From positions 1 to 64,000 of the forward strand of contig JAHZJK010000031.1 in the NCBI GenBank assembly GCA_022600955.1: 64,000 nucleotides of DNA, in the 5' to 3' direction. A model generated the notes under the pieces. It was not told the DNA's origin. It did not search any database and saw only the letters and a program-made list of their open reading frames with translations. Shown here piece by piece: positions 17,355 to 26,894 of this stretch (position 1 is the stretch's first letter; each line of letters begins with the position of its first letter). The position numbers were made by a program, and so were the translations under genes. The stretch comes from Gammaproteobacteria bacterium. Its GTDB lineage: Bacteria > Pseudomonadota > Gammaproteobacteria > Steroidobacterales > Woeseiaceae.

Positions 17355-18263
17355 TTGACTATCAAACTGGATGGCCAGGTGGCCATTGTTACGGGTGCAG
17401 GCCGTGGCCTGGGCCGCTGCCATGCGATTGCTCTAGCCGAACGCGGTGCGCATGTTGTTGTAAATGATCTGGCCGATGCCGAAGGCAGTACGGTCAATGC
17501 CGACGCCGTCGTTGCCGAGATTAATGCCGCAGGCGGTCAGGCGATGTCAAACGGCGCAAATGTCGCAGACTTCGGGCAGGTCCAGGCGATGGTGCAAAGC
17601 GCGATGGACGCCTGGGGTAGAGTGGATGTCCTTATCAACAATGCCGGAATACTACGGGACAAGACGTTTGCGAAAATGTCGATGGACGATTTTCGCCTTG
17701 TCGTTGATGTGCACTTAATGGGTACTGCGAATTGCAGCAAAGCGGTCTGGGAGATCATGCGCGAGCAACAGTTTGGACGTATTGTTCTTACAAGTTCCAG
17801 TTCTGGCCTGTATGGAAACTTCGGGCAGGCAAATTACGGTGCCGCGAAGATGGCAATGCTCGGGCTCATGAATACGTTGCACCTTGAAGGTGCCAAGTAC
17901 AATATTAGAGTCAACTGCCTGGCACCAACGGCTGGAACTGCGATGACCGAGGGTCTGTTTCCAGAGGCTGTGTTCGAACTCATGGCGCCCGAAATGGTTA
18001 GCCCGGGAATCGTGTTCCTGTCGAGCGCAGATGCGCCAAGCCGCAAAGTTCTGTGTGCCGGCGGCGGCGGCTTTGCTGTCTTCAAGGGTTTTGAGACTGA
18101 AGGTCTGTCTTTGCAGCCCGACCAGGTGACGCCGGAAGGCGTAGCGAAAGCCTGGGCAACTATCGAAGATGAGTCGGGTCAGAAGGAGCTGCAGGCCGGA
18201 TTCGAGCAACCCAACAAGTTCGCGACGCAAGCCGCGGTTAAACTCGGACTGGATCTGAGCTAA
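17355..18263 (+). CDS. Short-chain dehydrogenase (3-hydroxyacyl-CoA type)
   Basis: A 302-residue SDR, most like the dehydrogenase domain of peroxisomal multifunctional enzyme type 2. It has the Rossmann motif TGAGRGLGR (about 13-21), NNAG (about 95-98), catalytic Ser in SSSGLYG and YGAAK (Tyr and Lys about 160-164), and a longer C-terminus of about 60 residues than minimal SDRs. The start is a TTG at 17355 with GAGGA eight bases upstream. It likely oxidises (R)-3-hydroxyacyl-CoA made by the upstream MaoC hydratase, passing 3-ketoacyl-CoA to the downstream thiolase. Confidence 0.88.
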   Translation: MTIKLDGQVAIVTGAGRGLGRCHAIALAERGAHVVVNDLADAEGSTVNADAVVAEINAAGGQAMSNGANVADFGQVQAMVQSAMDAWGRVDVLINNAGILRDKTFAKMSMDDFRLVVDVHLMGTANCSKAVWEIMREQQFGRIVLTSSSSGLYGNFGQANYGAAKMAMLGLMNTLHLEGAKYNIRVNCLAPTAGTAMTEGLFPEAVFELMAPEMVSPGIVFLSSADAPSRKVLCAGGGGFAVFKGFETEGLSLQPDQVTPEGVAKAWATIEDESGQKELQAGFEQPNKFATQAAVKLGLDLS

Positions 18264-18283
18264 TTAACGGAAGAGACAACACC

Positions 18284-19465
18284 ATGAGAGAAGCAGTAAT
18301 CGTATCAACCGCCCGCACACCCATTGGCAAAGCATACCGTGGGGCATTCAACAATACCGAGGCGCCGACACTTGGTGGGCACGCTTTGCGCCATGCAGTG
18401 CAGCGTGCCGGAATTGATCCGGCCGAAGTTGAGGACGTCATTATGGGTTGTGCGATGCCGCAAGGCTCGCAAGGCCAGAACGTGGCGCGGCAGATCGCTC
18501 TGGCTGCGGGCCTGCCGGTGACTACGGCGGGCATGACCGTTGATCGCCAGTGCTCATCCGGCATGATGGCTATCGCGTTGGCAGCGAAGACCATCGTCTC
18601 AGACGGCGTCGACATAATGGTTGGCGGCGGCCTTGAGTCGATTAGCCTGGTGCAGAACGAACACATGAACACGTTTCGTGCTGCGGACCCACGCCTGCTG
18701 AAGGTGCATCAGCACATGTACATGCCAATGATCGATACTGCTGAGGTCGTTGCGGAGCGTTACGGCGTGAGCCGCGAAAGTCAGGATGAATACGCTTTGC
18801 AGAGTCAGCAGCGTACAGCCGCAAGCCAGGAGGCGGGCCGCTTTGATGACGAAATTGTAGCAATGACGTCGACAAAGGGTGTTATGGACAAAGAGACCAA
18901 GGAAATCAGTTTCGAAGAGGTCACGCTGGAAAAAGACGAGGGCAATCGTCCCGGTACAAACCTTGAAGGGCTGGCATCGCTCGGGCCGGTACGCGACGGT
19001 GGTGTTATCACGGCTGGTAATGCGAGCCAGCTGTCAGACGGTGCTTCGGCTTCAGTGCTCATGGAAGCGAGTGTCGCCGAGAAGAAAGGCTTGCAACCGC
19101 TGGGCGTTTATCGTGGTACCGCGGTTGCTGGTTGTGAGCCAGACGAGATGGGCATTGGTCCGGTTTTCGCGGTGCCAAAACTGCTGGCGCGCAATGGGCT
19201 GACTATGGATGATATCGACCTGTGGGAACTCAATGAAGCATTCGCAGTGCAAGTACTGTACTGCCGCGACACGCTGGGTATACCCAATGAGAGCCTCAAT
19301 GTTGATGGTGGTGCGATTTCGATTGGTCATCCGTACGGCATGTCGGGTGCGCGCATGGTCGGTCATGCATTGATTGAAGGAAAGCGACGGGGTGCCAAAT
19401 TTGTCGTTTGCACGATGTGTATCGGCGGCGGGCAGGGCGCTGCGTCATTGTTCGAAGTCGCGTAA
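18284..19465 (+). CDS. Acetyl-CoA C-acyltransferase (thiolase)
   Basis: Cleaves or forms 3-ketoacyl-CoA. In the 393-residue protein the nucleophile is C90 (DRQCSSGMM), the second active-site blocks are NEAFAVQ and [10 protein letters not shown], and the C-terminal acid/base cysteine is in [11 protein letters not shown]. The length is normal for a degradative or biosynthetic thiolase. It starts 20 nt after the SDR gene and its stop overlaps the next start (TAATG), so it is translated in a coupled operon. Chain-length preference cannot be deduced. Confidence 0.95.
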   Translation: MREAVIVSTARTPIGKAYRGAFNNTEAPTLGGHALRHAVQRAGIDPAEVEDVIMGCAMPQGSQGQNVARQIALAAGLPVTTAGMTVDRQCSSGMMAIALAAKTIVSDGVDIMVGGGLESISLVQNEHMNTFRAADPRLLKVHQHMYMPMIDTAEVVAERYGVSRESQDEYALQSQQRTAASQEAGRFDDEIVAMTSTKGVMDKETKEISFEEVTLEKDEGNRPGTNLEGLASLGPVRDGGVITAGNASQLSDGASASVLMEASVAEKKGLQPLGVYRGTAVAGCEPDEMGIGPVFAVPKLLARNGLTMDDIDLWELNEAFAVQVLYCRDTLGIPNESLNVDGGAISIGHPYGMSGARMVGHALIEGKRRGAKFVVCTMCIGGGQGAASLFEVA

Positions 19466-20442
19466 TGCGGGCGCTCGTTTGCAATGAGTACGGTCCGCCC
19501 GAGTCATTGACGATTGAGGAGCGCGACGATCCCACAGCTGGTGAAGGTGAGGTATTGATTGACGTTGCAGCGGTCGGAATCAATTTTCCGGATGTACTGA
19601 CGATCGCGGGTACCTACCAGGTGAAGACGCCGACGCCATTCATTCCGGGAAATGAAGGCTCTGGTACGATTGTCGCGGTGGGTGAGGGCGTGCGGCATTA
19701 TGCCGTTGGTGACCGCGTGATATTTAATTGCCGGGGTGAGGCGTTCGCCGAAAAATGTGTCGCGAACCAGAATATGCTCATGCCACTGCCCGAGGGCCTG
19801 GACTTTGAGCAAGGCGCCGGCTTCTCCGTGACGTATGGCACGAGTTACCACGCACTCAAGCAAAGCGCCAATCTGCAGAAGGGCGAAACTGTCCTGGTGC
19901 TAGGTGCGGCCGGAGGCGTTGGAATAACCGCTGTCGAGATTGCCAAAGCCATTGGAGCCCGTGTAATTGCTGCAGCCAGTAGCGATGAGAAGCTCGCGTT
20001 TGCGAAAGAGGCGGGTGCGGACGAGCTTGTTAACTACTCGACGCAGCCGCTCAAAGAGACAGTCAAGGAACTGACCGGTGGAGACGGCGCTGATGTTGTC
20101 TACGACCCCGTCGGTGGTGAGCTGGCTGAGCAGGCTTTTCGAGCGACGGCGTGGCACGGACGCTACCTGGTCATAGGCTTTGCCTGCGGAGATATTCCGA
20201 AGTTTGCCGCAAACATCGCACTTCTCAAAGAAGCCAGCATCGTCGGAGTGTGGTGGGGTACCTGGGCTATGAAAAATCCGAAGTTGCAGATGCAAAACGT
20301 TCAGGAGATGGCGACCATGATTGCCGCGGGCAAGCTGACGCCGCGGGTAACTGAGTCATACGCGCTTGATGATTTCAGCAGTGCCTTTGCGGCGATTACG
20401 AAACGCCGGGCACGTGGCAAGGTTATTCTTCGTCTGAGCTGA
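19465..20442 (+). CDS. NADPH:quinone oxidoreductase-like enzyme (MDR family)
   Basis: A 325-residue medium-chain reductase of the zinc-free quinone oxidoreductase branch. It has a GroES-like N-terminal domain (about 1-120; GINFPDVLTIAGTYQ, PGNEGSGTIVAVG) and a Rossmann domain with LVLGAAGGVGITAVEIAKA (core GAAGGVG, about 150). No catalytic or structural zinc cysteines are seen. It starts inside the thiolase stop (TAATG). It may act as an enoyl-CoA or quinone reductase in the acyl-CoA operon. Its last 20 bases overlap the convergent dehydratase gene. Confidence 0.9.
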   Translation: MRALVCNEYGPPESLTIEERDDPTAGEGEVLIDVAAVGINFPDVLTIAGTYQVKTPTPFIPGNEGSGTIVAVGEGVRHYAVGDRVIFNCRGEAFAEKCVANQNMLMPLPEGLDFEQGAGFSVTYGTSYHALKQSANLQKGETVLVLGAAGGVGITAVEIAKAIGARVIAAASSDEKLAFAKEAGADELVNYSTQPLKETVKELTGGDGADVVYDPVGGELAEQAFRATAWHGRYLVIGFACGDIPKFAANIALLKEASIVGVWWGTWAMKNPKLQMQNVQEMATMIAAGKLTPRVTESYALDDFSSAFAAITKRRARGKVILRLS

Positions 20443-21871
20443 TTCCGGCCAGCGTCCTGGCCAGGGACTTCTTGTATTCCAGTTGTGCCTGTCGGCCAAT
20501 CTGAATCCGTTGTGCTTGTGGTGAGCCCGCACCATGCATCGATTCCGTCAGATAGCCAACAGCATTGCGACCCATTGTCATGTTTTCTATGAGGCGCAGT
20601 ATTCGCAGTCGGTCTTCGGTCGTAACTTCGGCGCGCCCTTTAAGGTATTTGTCGACCAGCGGTCCAACATCGGGATTCTCAAAGTCTTTCTGCGAAGGCG
20701 CCGTTACCATGAGCCCACCAGCGAGGTCCTGCGCCAGCCGACTAATCTCGTACGGCAGCCTGGTTACGTGGTGTTTGCACACATTTGCGATCATGTCATC
20801 GTTCAGATAAACGCCTGACTTCATTTTTTTCGCGAGATGACTGGACGCGATACCCGTACTGTAGATGGTCTCGTTGAGATGGGTCATTTCGACAAGCTTG
20901 TCTTTTACGTGCGATGCGCGCTCAACACCGTTGTAATCCGCGGCGGCAGCTGCGGCGCCGATCAAAACGTCACCTACGCCCGACTTGCAGACGTAGCTGC
21001 GACGGTGATAGCAGGTGAAGCGCTCAACCAGCATCGCCGCGAAGTTGTATTCGCCGTGCATGAAGACCTTGTCCCACGGGATAAAGACGTCGTCGAAGAT
21101 GATCATCGCTTCCTGACCACCAAATTCCGCATTGCCGGCGTCTATATCGCCGTCTTCCATCGCTCGGGTGTCGCAGGACTGACGCCCGTATATATAAGTA
21201 ATGCCCTTACTGTCGGTAGGGATCGCGCCAACAATCGCGAAATCCCGATCTCGCTCACCCAGGCGAATGGTCGGCATGACAAGCAGCCAGTGCGAATTGA
21301 TGCAGCCTGTCTGGTGGGCTTTCGCGCCGCGAATGTAGACCCCTTCATCAGTTTTCCTGCTTACGTGTACATACAGGTCGGGGTCGGATTGCTCATGTGG
21401 TGCTTTGCTCCTGTCGCCTTTGACATCCGTCATGGCACCACCGACAACGAAGCCGGAAGACTGCACCAGCTCCACAAAATTGCAGAAGCGTTTGTGATAC
21501 GACGTGTCATGGGCCTCGTCGATTTCGTAGGTCACAGAATGCAAGGCATTCATCGCATCCATCCCGACGCAGCGCTGAAAGCAGGTACCCGTCAATTGCC
21601 CCAAACGGCGTTGCATCTCATTTTGCTGGACAAGGTCTGCAGCGCTGGTCGCGATATGCGCGAAGCGATTTACGCGCTCGTTCGTCATTGGCGATATGGC
21701 GCTCGCGAGATCAGGGTGCTCAATCGCAAGATCGTAACTGCGCGCGACCGCGTTGATGGACGGTCTGATAATGGGGTGGTCTACAGGTTCGTCGACAAGC
21801 TCACCGAACAAATAGATTTTCAGTGCGCGTCCGCGCAGGCTGTCGATGTACTCTTTGCCTGTTTTAATCAT
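20423..21871 (-). CDS. 4-hydroxybutyryl-CoA dehydratase/vinylacetyl-CoA isomerase-like
   Basis: A 482-residue member of the 4-hydroxyphenylacetate 3-hydroxylase/AbfD fold. The iron-sulfur signature of 4-hydroxybutyryl-CoA dehydratase is present: C97 and C101 (TGTCFQRCVGMDAMNA), H289 (YHRRSYVC) and C295. The conserved block VGDVLIGAAAAAADYNG follows. The His-to-Cys spacing is 6 here; I recall about 7 in the clostridial enzyme, so this may be a distinct subgroup. The reaction would convert 4-hydroxybutyryl-CoA to crotonyl-CoA with a [4Fe-4S] cluster and FAD, usually under oxygen-poor conditions. It faces the MaoC/SDR/thiolase operon, which could process crotonyl-CoA. Confidence 0.8.
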   Translation of the reverse strand: MIKTGKEYIDSLRGRALKIYLFGELVDEPVDHPIIRPSINAVARSYDLAIEHPDLASAISPMTNERVNRFAHIATSAADLVQQNEMQRRLGQLTGTCFQRCVGMDAMNALHSVTYEIDEAHDTSYHKRFCNFVELVQSSGFVVGGAMTDVKGDRSKAPHEQSDPDLYVHVSRKTDEGVYIRGAKAHQTGCINSHWLLVMPTIRLGERDRDFAIVGAIPTDSKGITYIYGRQSCDTRAMEDGDIDAGNAEFGGQEAMIIFDDVFIPWDKVFMHGEYNFAAMLVERFTCYHRRSYVCKSGVGDVLIGAAAAAADYNGVERASHVKDKLVEMTHLNETIYSTGIASSHLAKKMKSGVYLNDDMIANVCKHHVTRLPYEISRLAQDLAGGLMVTAPSQKDFENPDVGPLVDKYLKGRAEVTTEDRLRILRLIENMTMGRNAVGYLTESMHGAGSPQAQRIQIGRQAQLEYKKSLARTLAGISSDEE

Positions 21872-21900
21872 GTGCGAATTGTACCGGACTTCATCGATGA

Positions 21901-23988
21901 TCAGGGTTCCTGCGACTCTATCAGCGCCGCAACGTTCGCGGCATCCGGGTAAACTCCTTGTAGTTCTCTTGCGACGCGTAGCGACTCATTATTTTGCCCG
22001 TCGTCGCGAAGCATTGTGGCCAGCGCCCAGCCAATATTGAAGTCTTCTGGAAACCTGACAAAGGCATCTCCTAACCACTTCAGGGCGTCTTCGTTGTATC
22101 CCAGGGAATTCAGAGCGACGCCGTAAACGTACACGAAGCGGCGATTTTCAGGTTGCAGGTCTGCCGCCTGCCGTAAATTCACAAGCGCCTGCTCCGAGTC
22201 GCCATTGCGGACCAGGAACAGACCCCATGAGTGCGCAACGGGTGCAGACCGAGGTGCGAGTTTCATCGCATGGCGCAAGTAGCGCTCAGCCGCCGCCGTG
22301 TCGCCGTTCGCGGTTTCAAAGTCTGCAAGATTGAGCATCGATTCTGCTCTGCTGGCGGCACCGAGAAGAGCAGACCGGTAATCGCTGGCGGCGTCCGCAT
22401 ACGCACGCGCATCAATGGCTGGGAGGAGGTCACGATACTCAGCGTAAGTGAGGGCGGCTTCCATACGAACGCTTCTTACCGGGTCTCGTAGCAGGTGGCT
22501 GCCGGCGGCCATACGCAATTCGGGTGCTTGTTGCCGAAGCGATCGCAGCGCTCCGATCCGAACTAACGGATCCGCGTCATTGACCTGCGCAAGCAACAAC
22601 GTGCTCGATACTTCATCAAGCGGGGCAGAAAGCATTGTCAGCATTGTTGCTCTGACTATCGCCGGTGTCTCGAGGTCAATCAGCGATGCGGACAGAGCTG
22701 CGTTCCCGCTAGCGCCTCGCGCAGCGGAAATTGTTGCTCCATAGTGATCCGGATCACTGGCGGTGTTTGGCAGTCGAAAACTATGGTCGCGTCGATCATC
22801 GACGCCCATATAGGTTGTCGCAGGCATATGGCAGTCGACACAGTTGCCAGGGTCGAGACGACTGTGTTCGGCCGAGGCAAACTTGCTTGCCAGGTGGCAC
22901 TGCGAGCAAACCGCATTTGCATCTGGCCCGGTTTTGAGTGCGCCTGAATGCGGATTGTGACAGTCGCTGCAGGTCACGCCACGCAGATACATTTTGCTTT
23001 GCACGAATGAACCGTAAACGTAGACTTCGTCGAGAATACGGCCGTCGGGGAAATATAGATGTTGCTCGAGTAGTGAGACCATGTGGGTGTCAAGCAATGG
23101 TTTGTCGTACTCGTAATGTTCACTGATTGTTGAACGACGCGCGTGGCAGCGGCCGCAGGATTCTGGTTGTTGCTGCCGGGTATCCGGCCTGTCGAGCGCG
23201 GCGATGCCGGTGTCCGGGTTCATGATCCAGGCGGAATTTCGGCGGTCGTGCAAGTCGACCTCAAGGCCGGTATCTGAAAACAACTGGCCGCCGCGAGCAG
23301 CTTCAATGTGTCTGGAACCAGGACCATGGCAGGCCTCGCAGCCTACAGAAATTTCGCTATAGCTTGTATTGAAACTATCGGTAGCGATGTCGTAGTTGAC
23401 GTCCAGGTCCGTCGAATGGCATTCGGCACAAGCGTAGTTCCAATTGAAATAGGGGCCGGTCCAGTGGAGAGGGTCTTCTGCAGTGACTGGTTCGTCCGGA
23501 TAGAGGTGGTACCAGCGTTGTCCACCCTCTTCGAGCGCGCGAGAGTCCCAGATAATTTGCAAAGCCTGTTTGCGACCGTCAGCAAACTCGACCAGGTATT
23601 GTTGCAGCGGGTAGACGCCAAATGTGTGTGTAACCTCGAAATCTTCGACATCACCCTTTGCATTTTCTGTGCGCGCAAGAAAGCGATTGCCGTCCTTGAA
23701 TAAAATGGAGGTGACGTCGAAATGCTCAAACTCGACCCCGGAGAAGTTTCCGAGCACGGTATCTGCAGTTGCAACCTGCATCGCAAGTTCGTGGTGTGAG
23801 CCGCGCCAGTCGTCAAACTGCGCTTCATGACATGACTGACATTCGGTGCTGCCGACGAAATTGTTCGTGCTTGTTTCCGCAATGTCAGGCGGCGCGTTTG
23901 TGTTGGGACCGCATGCGGCAAGCAAGCTTACGGCGATTGCGGACATCGGCAATGCACGAGTACAGCAGCGAACTATTCTTTCGAGCAT
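21901..23988 (-). CDS. Heptaheme c-type cytochrome lipoprotein with HEAT/TPR C-terminus
   Basis: A 695-residue periplasmic lipoprotein (lipobox LLAAC, about residue 26). Seven CXXCH sites bind covalent haem: CQSCH, CAECH, CEACH, CGRCH, CSDCH, CSQCH and CVDCH, in the first 410 residues in a cytochrome c554-like arrangement. The C-terminal 250 residues lack haem sites and are helical repeats: HEAT-like (DPLVRIGALRSLR) then TPR-like segments (RYLRHAMKLAP, NLRQAADLQPENR). Multiheme plus TPR proteins of this kind occur in anaerobic or nitrogen/sulfur respiration. The substrate is unknown. It lies 29 nt after the dehydratase gene in transcription order upstream. Confidence 0.9.
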   Translation of the reverse strand: MLERIVRCCTRALPMSAIAVSLLAACGPNTNAPPDIAETSTNNFVGSTECQSCHEAQFDDWRGSHHELAMQVATADTVLGNFSGVEFEHFDVTSILFKDGNRFLARTENAKGDVEDFEVTHTFGVYPLQQYLVEFADGRKQALQIIWDSRALEEGGQRWYHLYPDEPVTAEDPLHWTGPYFNWNYACAECHSTDLDVNYDIATDSFNTSYSEISVGCEACHGPGSRHIEAARGGQLFSDTGLEVDLHDRRNSAWIMNPDTGIAALDRPDTRQQQPESCGRCHARRSTISEHYEYDKPLLDTHMVSLLEQHLYFPDGRILDEVYVYGSFVQSKMYLRGVTCSDCHNPHSGALKTGPDANAVCSQCHLASKFASAEHSRLDPGNCVDCHMPATTYMGVDDRRDHSFRLPNTASDPDHYGATISAARGASGNAALSASLIDLETPAIVRATMLTMLSAPLDEVSSTLLLAQVNDADPLVRIGALRSLRQQAPELRMAAGSHLLRDPVRSVRMEAALTYAEYRDLLPAIDARAYADAASDYRSALLGAASRAESMLNLADFETANGDTAAAERYLRHAMKLAPRSAPVAHSWGLFLVRNGDSEQALVNLRQAADLQPENRRFVYVYGVALNSLGYNEDALKWLGDAFVRFPEDFNIGWALATMLRDDGQNNESLRVARELQGVYPDAANVAALIESQEP

Positions 23989-24021
23989 TTGTTCGGATGG
24001 GTCCTGTGCGCCTGACGATGT

Positions 24022-25470
24022 TTAATATACCAAATCGTCCGTGGATTTGGCTGGCGCCAGAGATTGATACGCCTGCAGTGCCGCCGCGCGCGATTCTTTG
24101 AGATCTGTGATCGGCCGCGGGTAAGTGTGGCCTAGCTCAATACCGGCGTCAGCCAGTATGGCGTCGGTTGCTTCCCACGGTGAATGCAGAAACTTGTCTG
24201 GAAGCCGCGCAATTTCGGGAACGTAGCGTCGAACGTAATCTCCGCCAGCGTCGAAACGCTTGCCCTGCGTAACAGGGTTGAATATCCGAAAGTACGGTGC
24301 GGCGTCCGCGCCGCTGCCTGCAACCCACTGCCAGCTCGCACTGTTTGACGCCAGATCGGCATCGACGAGTGTGTCCCAGAACCATTGTGCGCCGTGGCGC
24401 CAGTCAATTCGCAGGTTCTTTACAAGAAAAGATGCAGCAACCATGCGCACCCGATTGTGCATGCTGCCGGTCCGCCACAGTTCGCGCATACCGGCATCGA
24501 CAAACGGGATGCCGGTCATGCCACGTTGCCAGCGATGCAGGCCATCAGAGTCGTCATGCCACGGGAAACGTGCAAACTGGCGGCGCCACTCGTTATGCGG
24601 AATCTCGGGCCAGTGATACAGGAGGTATGCCGAAAACTCACGCCAACCCAGTTCGCTGCGGAAATGCGTTGTGTTTTCATCTGGCTCAAGTGCATCGACA
24701 GCGGTCCATACCTGGTGCGGCGACAATTCGCCAAAATGCAGGTGAGGCGACAAGCGTGATACCGCATCCAGCGCGGGATAGTTGCGACCTTCTTTGTAGT
24801 TGCCAATACCGTTTGTCAGGAAATCGCTCAGACGACGCTTTGCGCCATCCTCTCCCGGTGACCAGCTAAATCGAAGGCCTTCGTCCCAAGGAGTCCTGGG
24901 CAACAGGCCAAGCTCGTCCAGAGGGAAATCTTTCGCCACGCTGGCGAAACGATCTGGCTTGACGCTGTCAATGAGATCACGAGGCAGCGGCCCCTTCTCG
25001 AGGCAGCCATTCTTGTAGTAGGGCGTGAACACCTTGTAAGGCGCGCCGTCATCCTTGCTTATCGCCGCAGGCTCGAAGAGCAATGATGCATTGAAACTGC
25101 GGACAGAGATGCCCGCTGATTGCAGCCTGGCCTTGATGCCGGAATCACGCGCTATGGTTGTCGGTTCGTAACAGCGATTCCAGAAGACACCTTCAACATC
25201 GCCGGACTCTGTTAGCTCAATAAGACAAGACGCTGCGGGCCCCCGCATGAAGTGCAGATTGCCGCCGAGCGACACGTCCAGGGCATGCAGGCTGTGGTGC
25301 AGCCACCAGCGACTTGCGGCGCCCATGGCCCACTCGCCATCGCAATCGTCATCCAGTATGAATATCGGAAGCACGGGAGCGCCTGTTCGAACGGCGGCTT
25401 GCAGGGCAGGGTTGTCGCAAATGCGCAGATCCCGGCGGAACCAGATGATGGCGGGTCGACTCGTATTCAT
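24022..25470 (-). CDS. phrB: Deoxyribodipyrimidine photolyase (DNA photolyase)
   Basis: Repairs UV cyclobutane dimers with light using FAD and an antenna cofactor. The 482-residue protein starts with the alpha/beta domain (IIWFRRDLRICDNPAL). The C-terminal FAD domain includes GWREFSAYLLYHWP, GMTGIPFVDAGMREL, HNRVRMVAASFLVKNL and WQWVAGSGADAAPYFRIFNP. Length and motifs are those of a class I CPD photolyase. It is divergent from the transporter at 25593. Confidence 0.95.
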   Translation of the reverse strand: MNTSRPAIIWFRRDLRICDNPALQAAVRTGAPVLPIFILDDDCDGEWAMGAASRWWLHHSLHALDVSLGGNLHFMRGPAASCLIELTESGDVEGVFWNRCYEPTTIARDSGIKARLQSAGISVRSFNASLLFEPAAISKDDGAPYKVFTPYYKNGCLEKGPLPRDLIDSVKPDRFASVAKDFPLDELGLLPRTPWDEGLRFSWSPGEDGAKRRLSDFLTNGIGNYKEGRNYPALDAVSRLSPHLHFGELSPHQVWTAVDALEPDENTTHFRSELGWREFSAYLLYHWPEIPHNEWRRQFARFPWHDDSDGLHRWQRGMTGIPFVDAGMRELWRTGSMHNRVRMVAASFLVKNLRIDWRHGAQWFWDTLVDADLASNSASWQWVAGSGADAAPYFRIFNPVTQGKRFDAGGDYVRRYVPEIARLPDKFLHSPWEATDAILADAGIELGHTYPRPITDLKESRAAALQAYQSLAPAKSTDDLVY

Positions 25471-25592
25471 AGGAGAAGTATATTTTGAATCGCAAGCTGT
25501 GAGTGAACGTAAACGTAAGTGTTTGTTTCAATATCCCGAAAATGCCTGTCGTGTCGGGGTACACTCAGGCTACGCTGCGCCCGGAGAACAAA

Positions 25593-26894
25593 ATGAAAAA
25601 CAACGGCAACGGAGTCTTTGCCAAAGCCGCAAAAGCGCTTTCAGCTGTCGAGGCTAACGAGCTCAAGGCCACTATCGTTTCGACATTGTTCCTTTTTGTT
25701 CTGATGGGTTCTTACTATATCTTGCGGCCTGTCCGAGATTCGATGGCGAGCGACTGGAGCGATACCGAAGTTGCCTTTCTCTGGAATATCAATGCTTTCG
25801 TGAGTGCAGCAATCGTCGGCGTCTACGGCCATGCGGTCTCAAGAACGCGCCTGCGCAACGTCGTGCCAATGATGTACGGATTTTTCGCACTGACTTTCGT
25901 CGGCTTTTACCTGGGAATTGGACTGGTCAGCGATCGCGTACTCGTCGACAAGGCCTTTTACCTCTGGGTCAGTGTATTCGCCCTGTTTCACGTGTCGGTT
26001 TTCTGGACGTTCATGGCGGACACTTTCAATAAGGGGCAGGCACGGCGTGTCTTCGGAATCATCGCCGCAGGCGCGAGCGCCGGTACCCTTGTCGGGCCCG
26101 CGATACCGGCACTTTTTGCCGGCAAACTTGGCACCGACACCTTGATGCTCGTGGCATCAATCGGCCTGGTCTCGGTCATCCCGCTGGTTTTCTACCTGTA
26201 CCATCTGAAGGCCGTTGAACTGGGGAATGCTGATCTTGCGGCGGATACAACAGAGGCGCAAATCGGCGGCAACTGGTGGCAGGGGTTTCAGTCGTTCGTG
26301 ACTAATCCATATCTGCTGGGCATTGGCGCATTCATACTCCTATACGTTTTTATCAATTCGTTCGTTTATTTTGAACAGAAGAACCTGCTCGCGGAATTTA
26401 CACGAGACCAGAGAACTCAGATTCTCGGCGGCGTCGACTGGATGGTGAGTATCCTTACATTCGGTCTGGCGTTTTTCCTGACAGGACGAATAGTTAGCAA
26501 GCTTGGCATGCCTTTCGCATTGGCATTGATGCCATTGCTTGTTGCTCTTGGCTTGCTCGTCCTTGCTTTCGCACCGACGATTACGGTATTGCTTGCGTTA
26601 CAGGTCTTTAGGCGAGGTGGCAATTACGGACTCACGCGTCCCGCTCGCGAGATGCTTTATACGCATGTAAGCCAGGAAGAACGCTTCAAGGCCAAGCCTG
26701 TTGTCGATATTGTCGTCTATCGGGGTGGCGACGCGATAAGCGGTTCTCTGTTCGCATTATTGACGGATGGGCTTGGGTTGGGGCTCGCGGCTGTTGCTGT
26801 CGTTGGGTCGGCTATCGCTGCGACCTGGGCATGGATTGGCGTTCGATTGGGCAGGGTGTTTGACAGCAAGACTGCGGGGGAAAATCATGAGTAA
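25593..26894 (+). CDS. MFS/nucleotide-transporter-like membrane protein
   Basis: A 433-residue membrane protein with about 11-12 helices. The early sequence YYILRPVRDSMAS matches the ATP:ADP antiporter-like (NTP/NDP exchange) branch of bacterial MFS proteins, which is also found in free-living gammaproteobacteria, where its substrate is not firmly known. Start ATG 25593 follows GGAGAA. The stop overlaps the start of the acyl-CoA synthetase by 8 nt, so the two genes are translationally coupled. The window shows no parasite-type genes, so nucleotide scavenging is not assumed. Confidence 0.82.
   Translation: MKNNGNGVFAKAAKALSAVEANELKATIVSTLFLFVLMGSYYILRPVRDSMASDWSDTEVAFLWNINAFVSAAIVGVYGHAVSRTRLRNVVPMMYGFFALTFVGFYLGIGLVSDRVLVDKAFYLWVSVFALFHVSVFWTFMADTFNKGQARRVFGIIAAGASAGTLVGPAIPALFAGKLGTDTLMLVASIGLVSVIPLVFYLYHLKAVELGNADLAADTTEAQIGGNWWQGFQSFVTNPYLLGIGAFILLYVFINSFVYFEQKNLLAEFTRDQRTQILGGVDWMVSILTFGLAFFLTGRIVSKLGMPFALALMPLLVALGLLVLAFAPTITVLLALQVFRRGGNYGLTRPAREMLYTHVSQEERFKAKPVVDIVVYRGGDAISGSLFALLTDGLGLGLAAVAVVGSAIAATWAWIGVRLGRVFDSKTAGENHE

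Noticed and set aside
20837..21952. A 371-codon open frame on the + strand opposite the AbfD-like gene
   Set aside because: It is antisense to a protein with clear family motifs and has no recognisable features; long antisense frames are common in GC-rich codon use.
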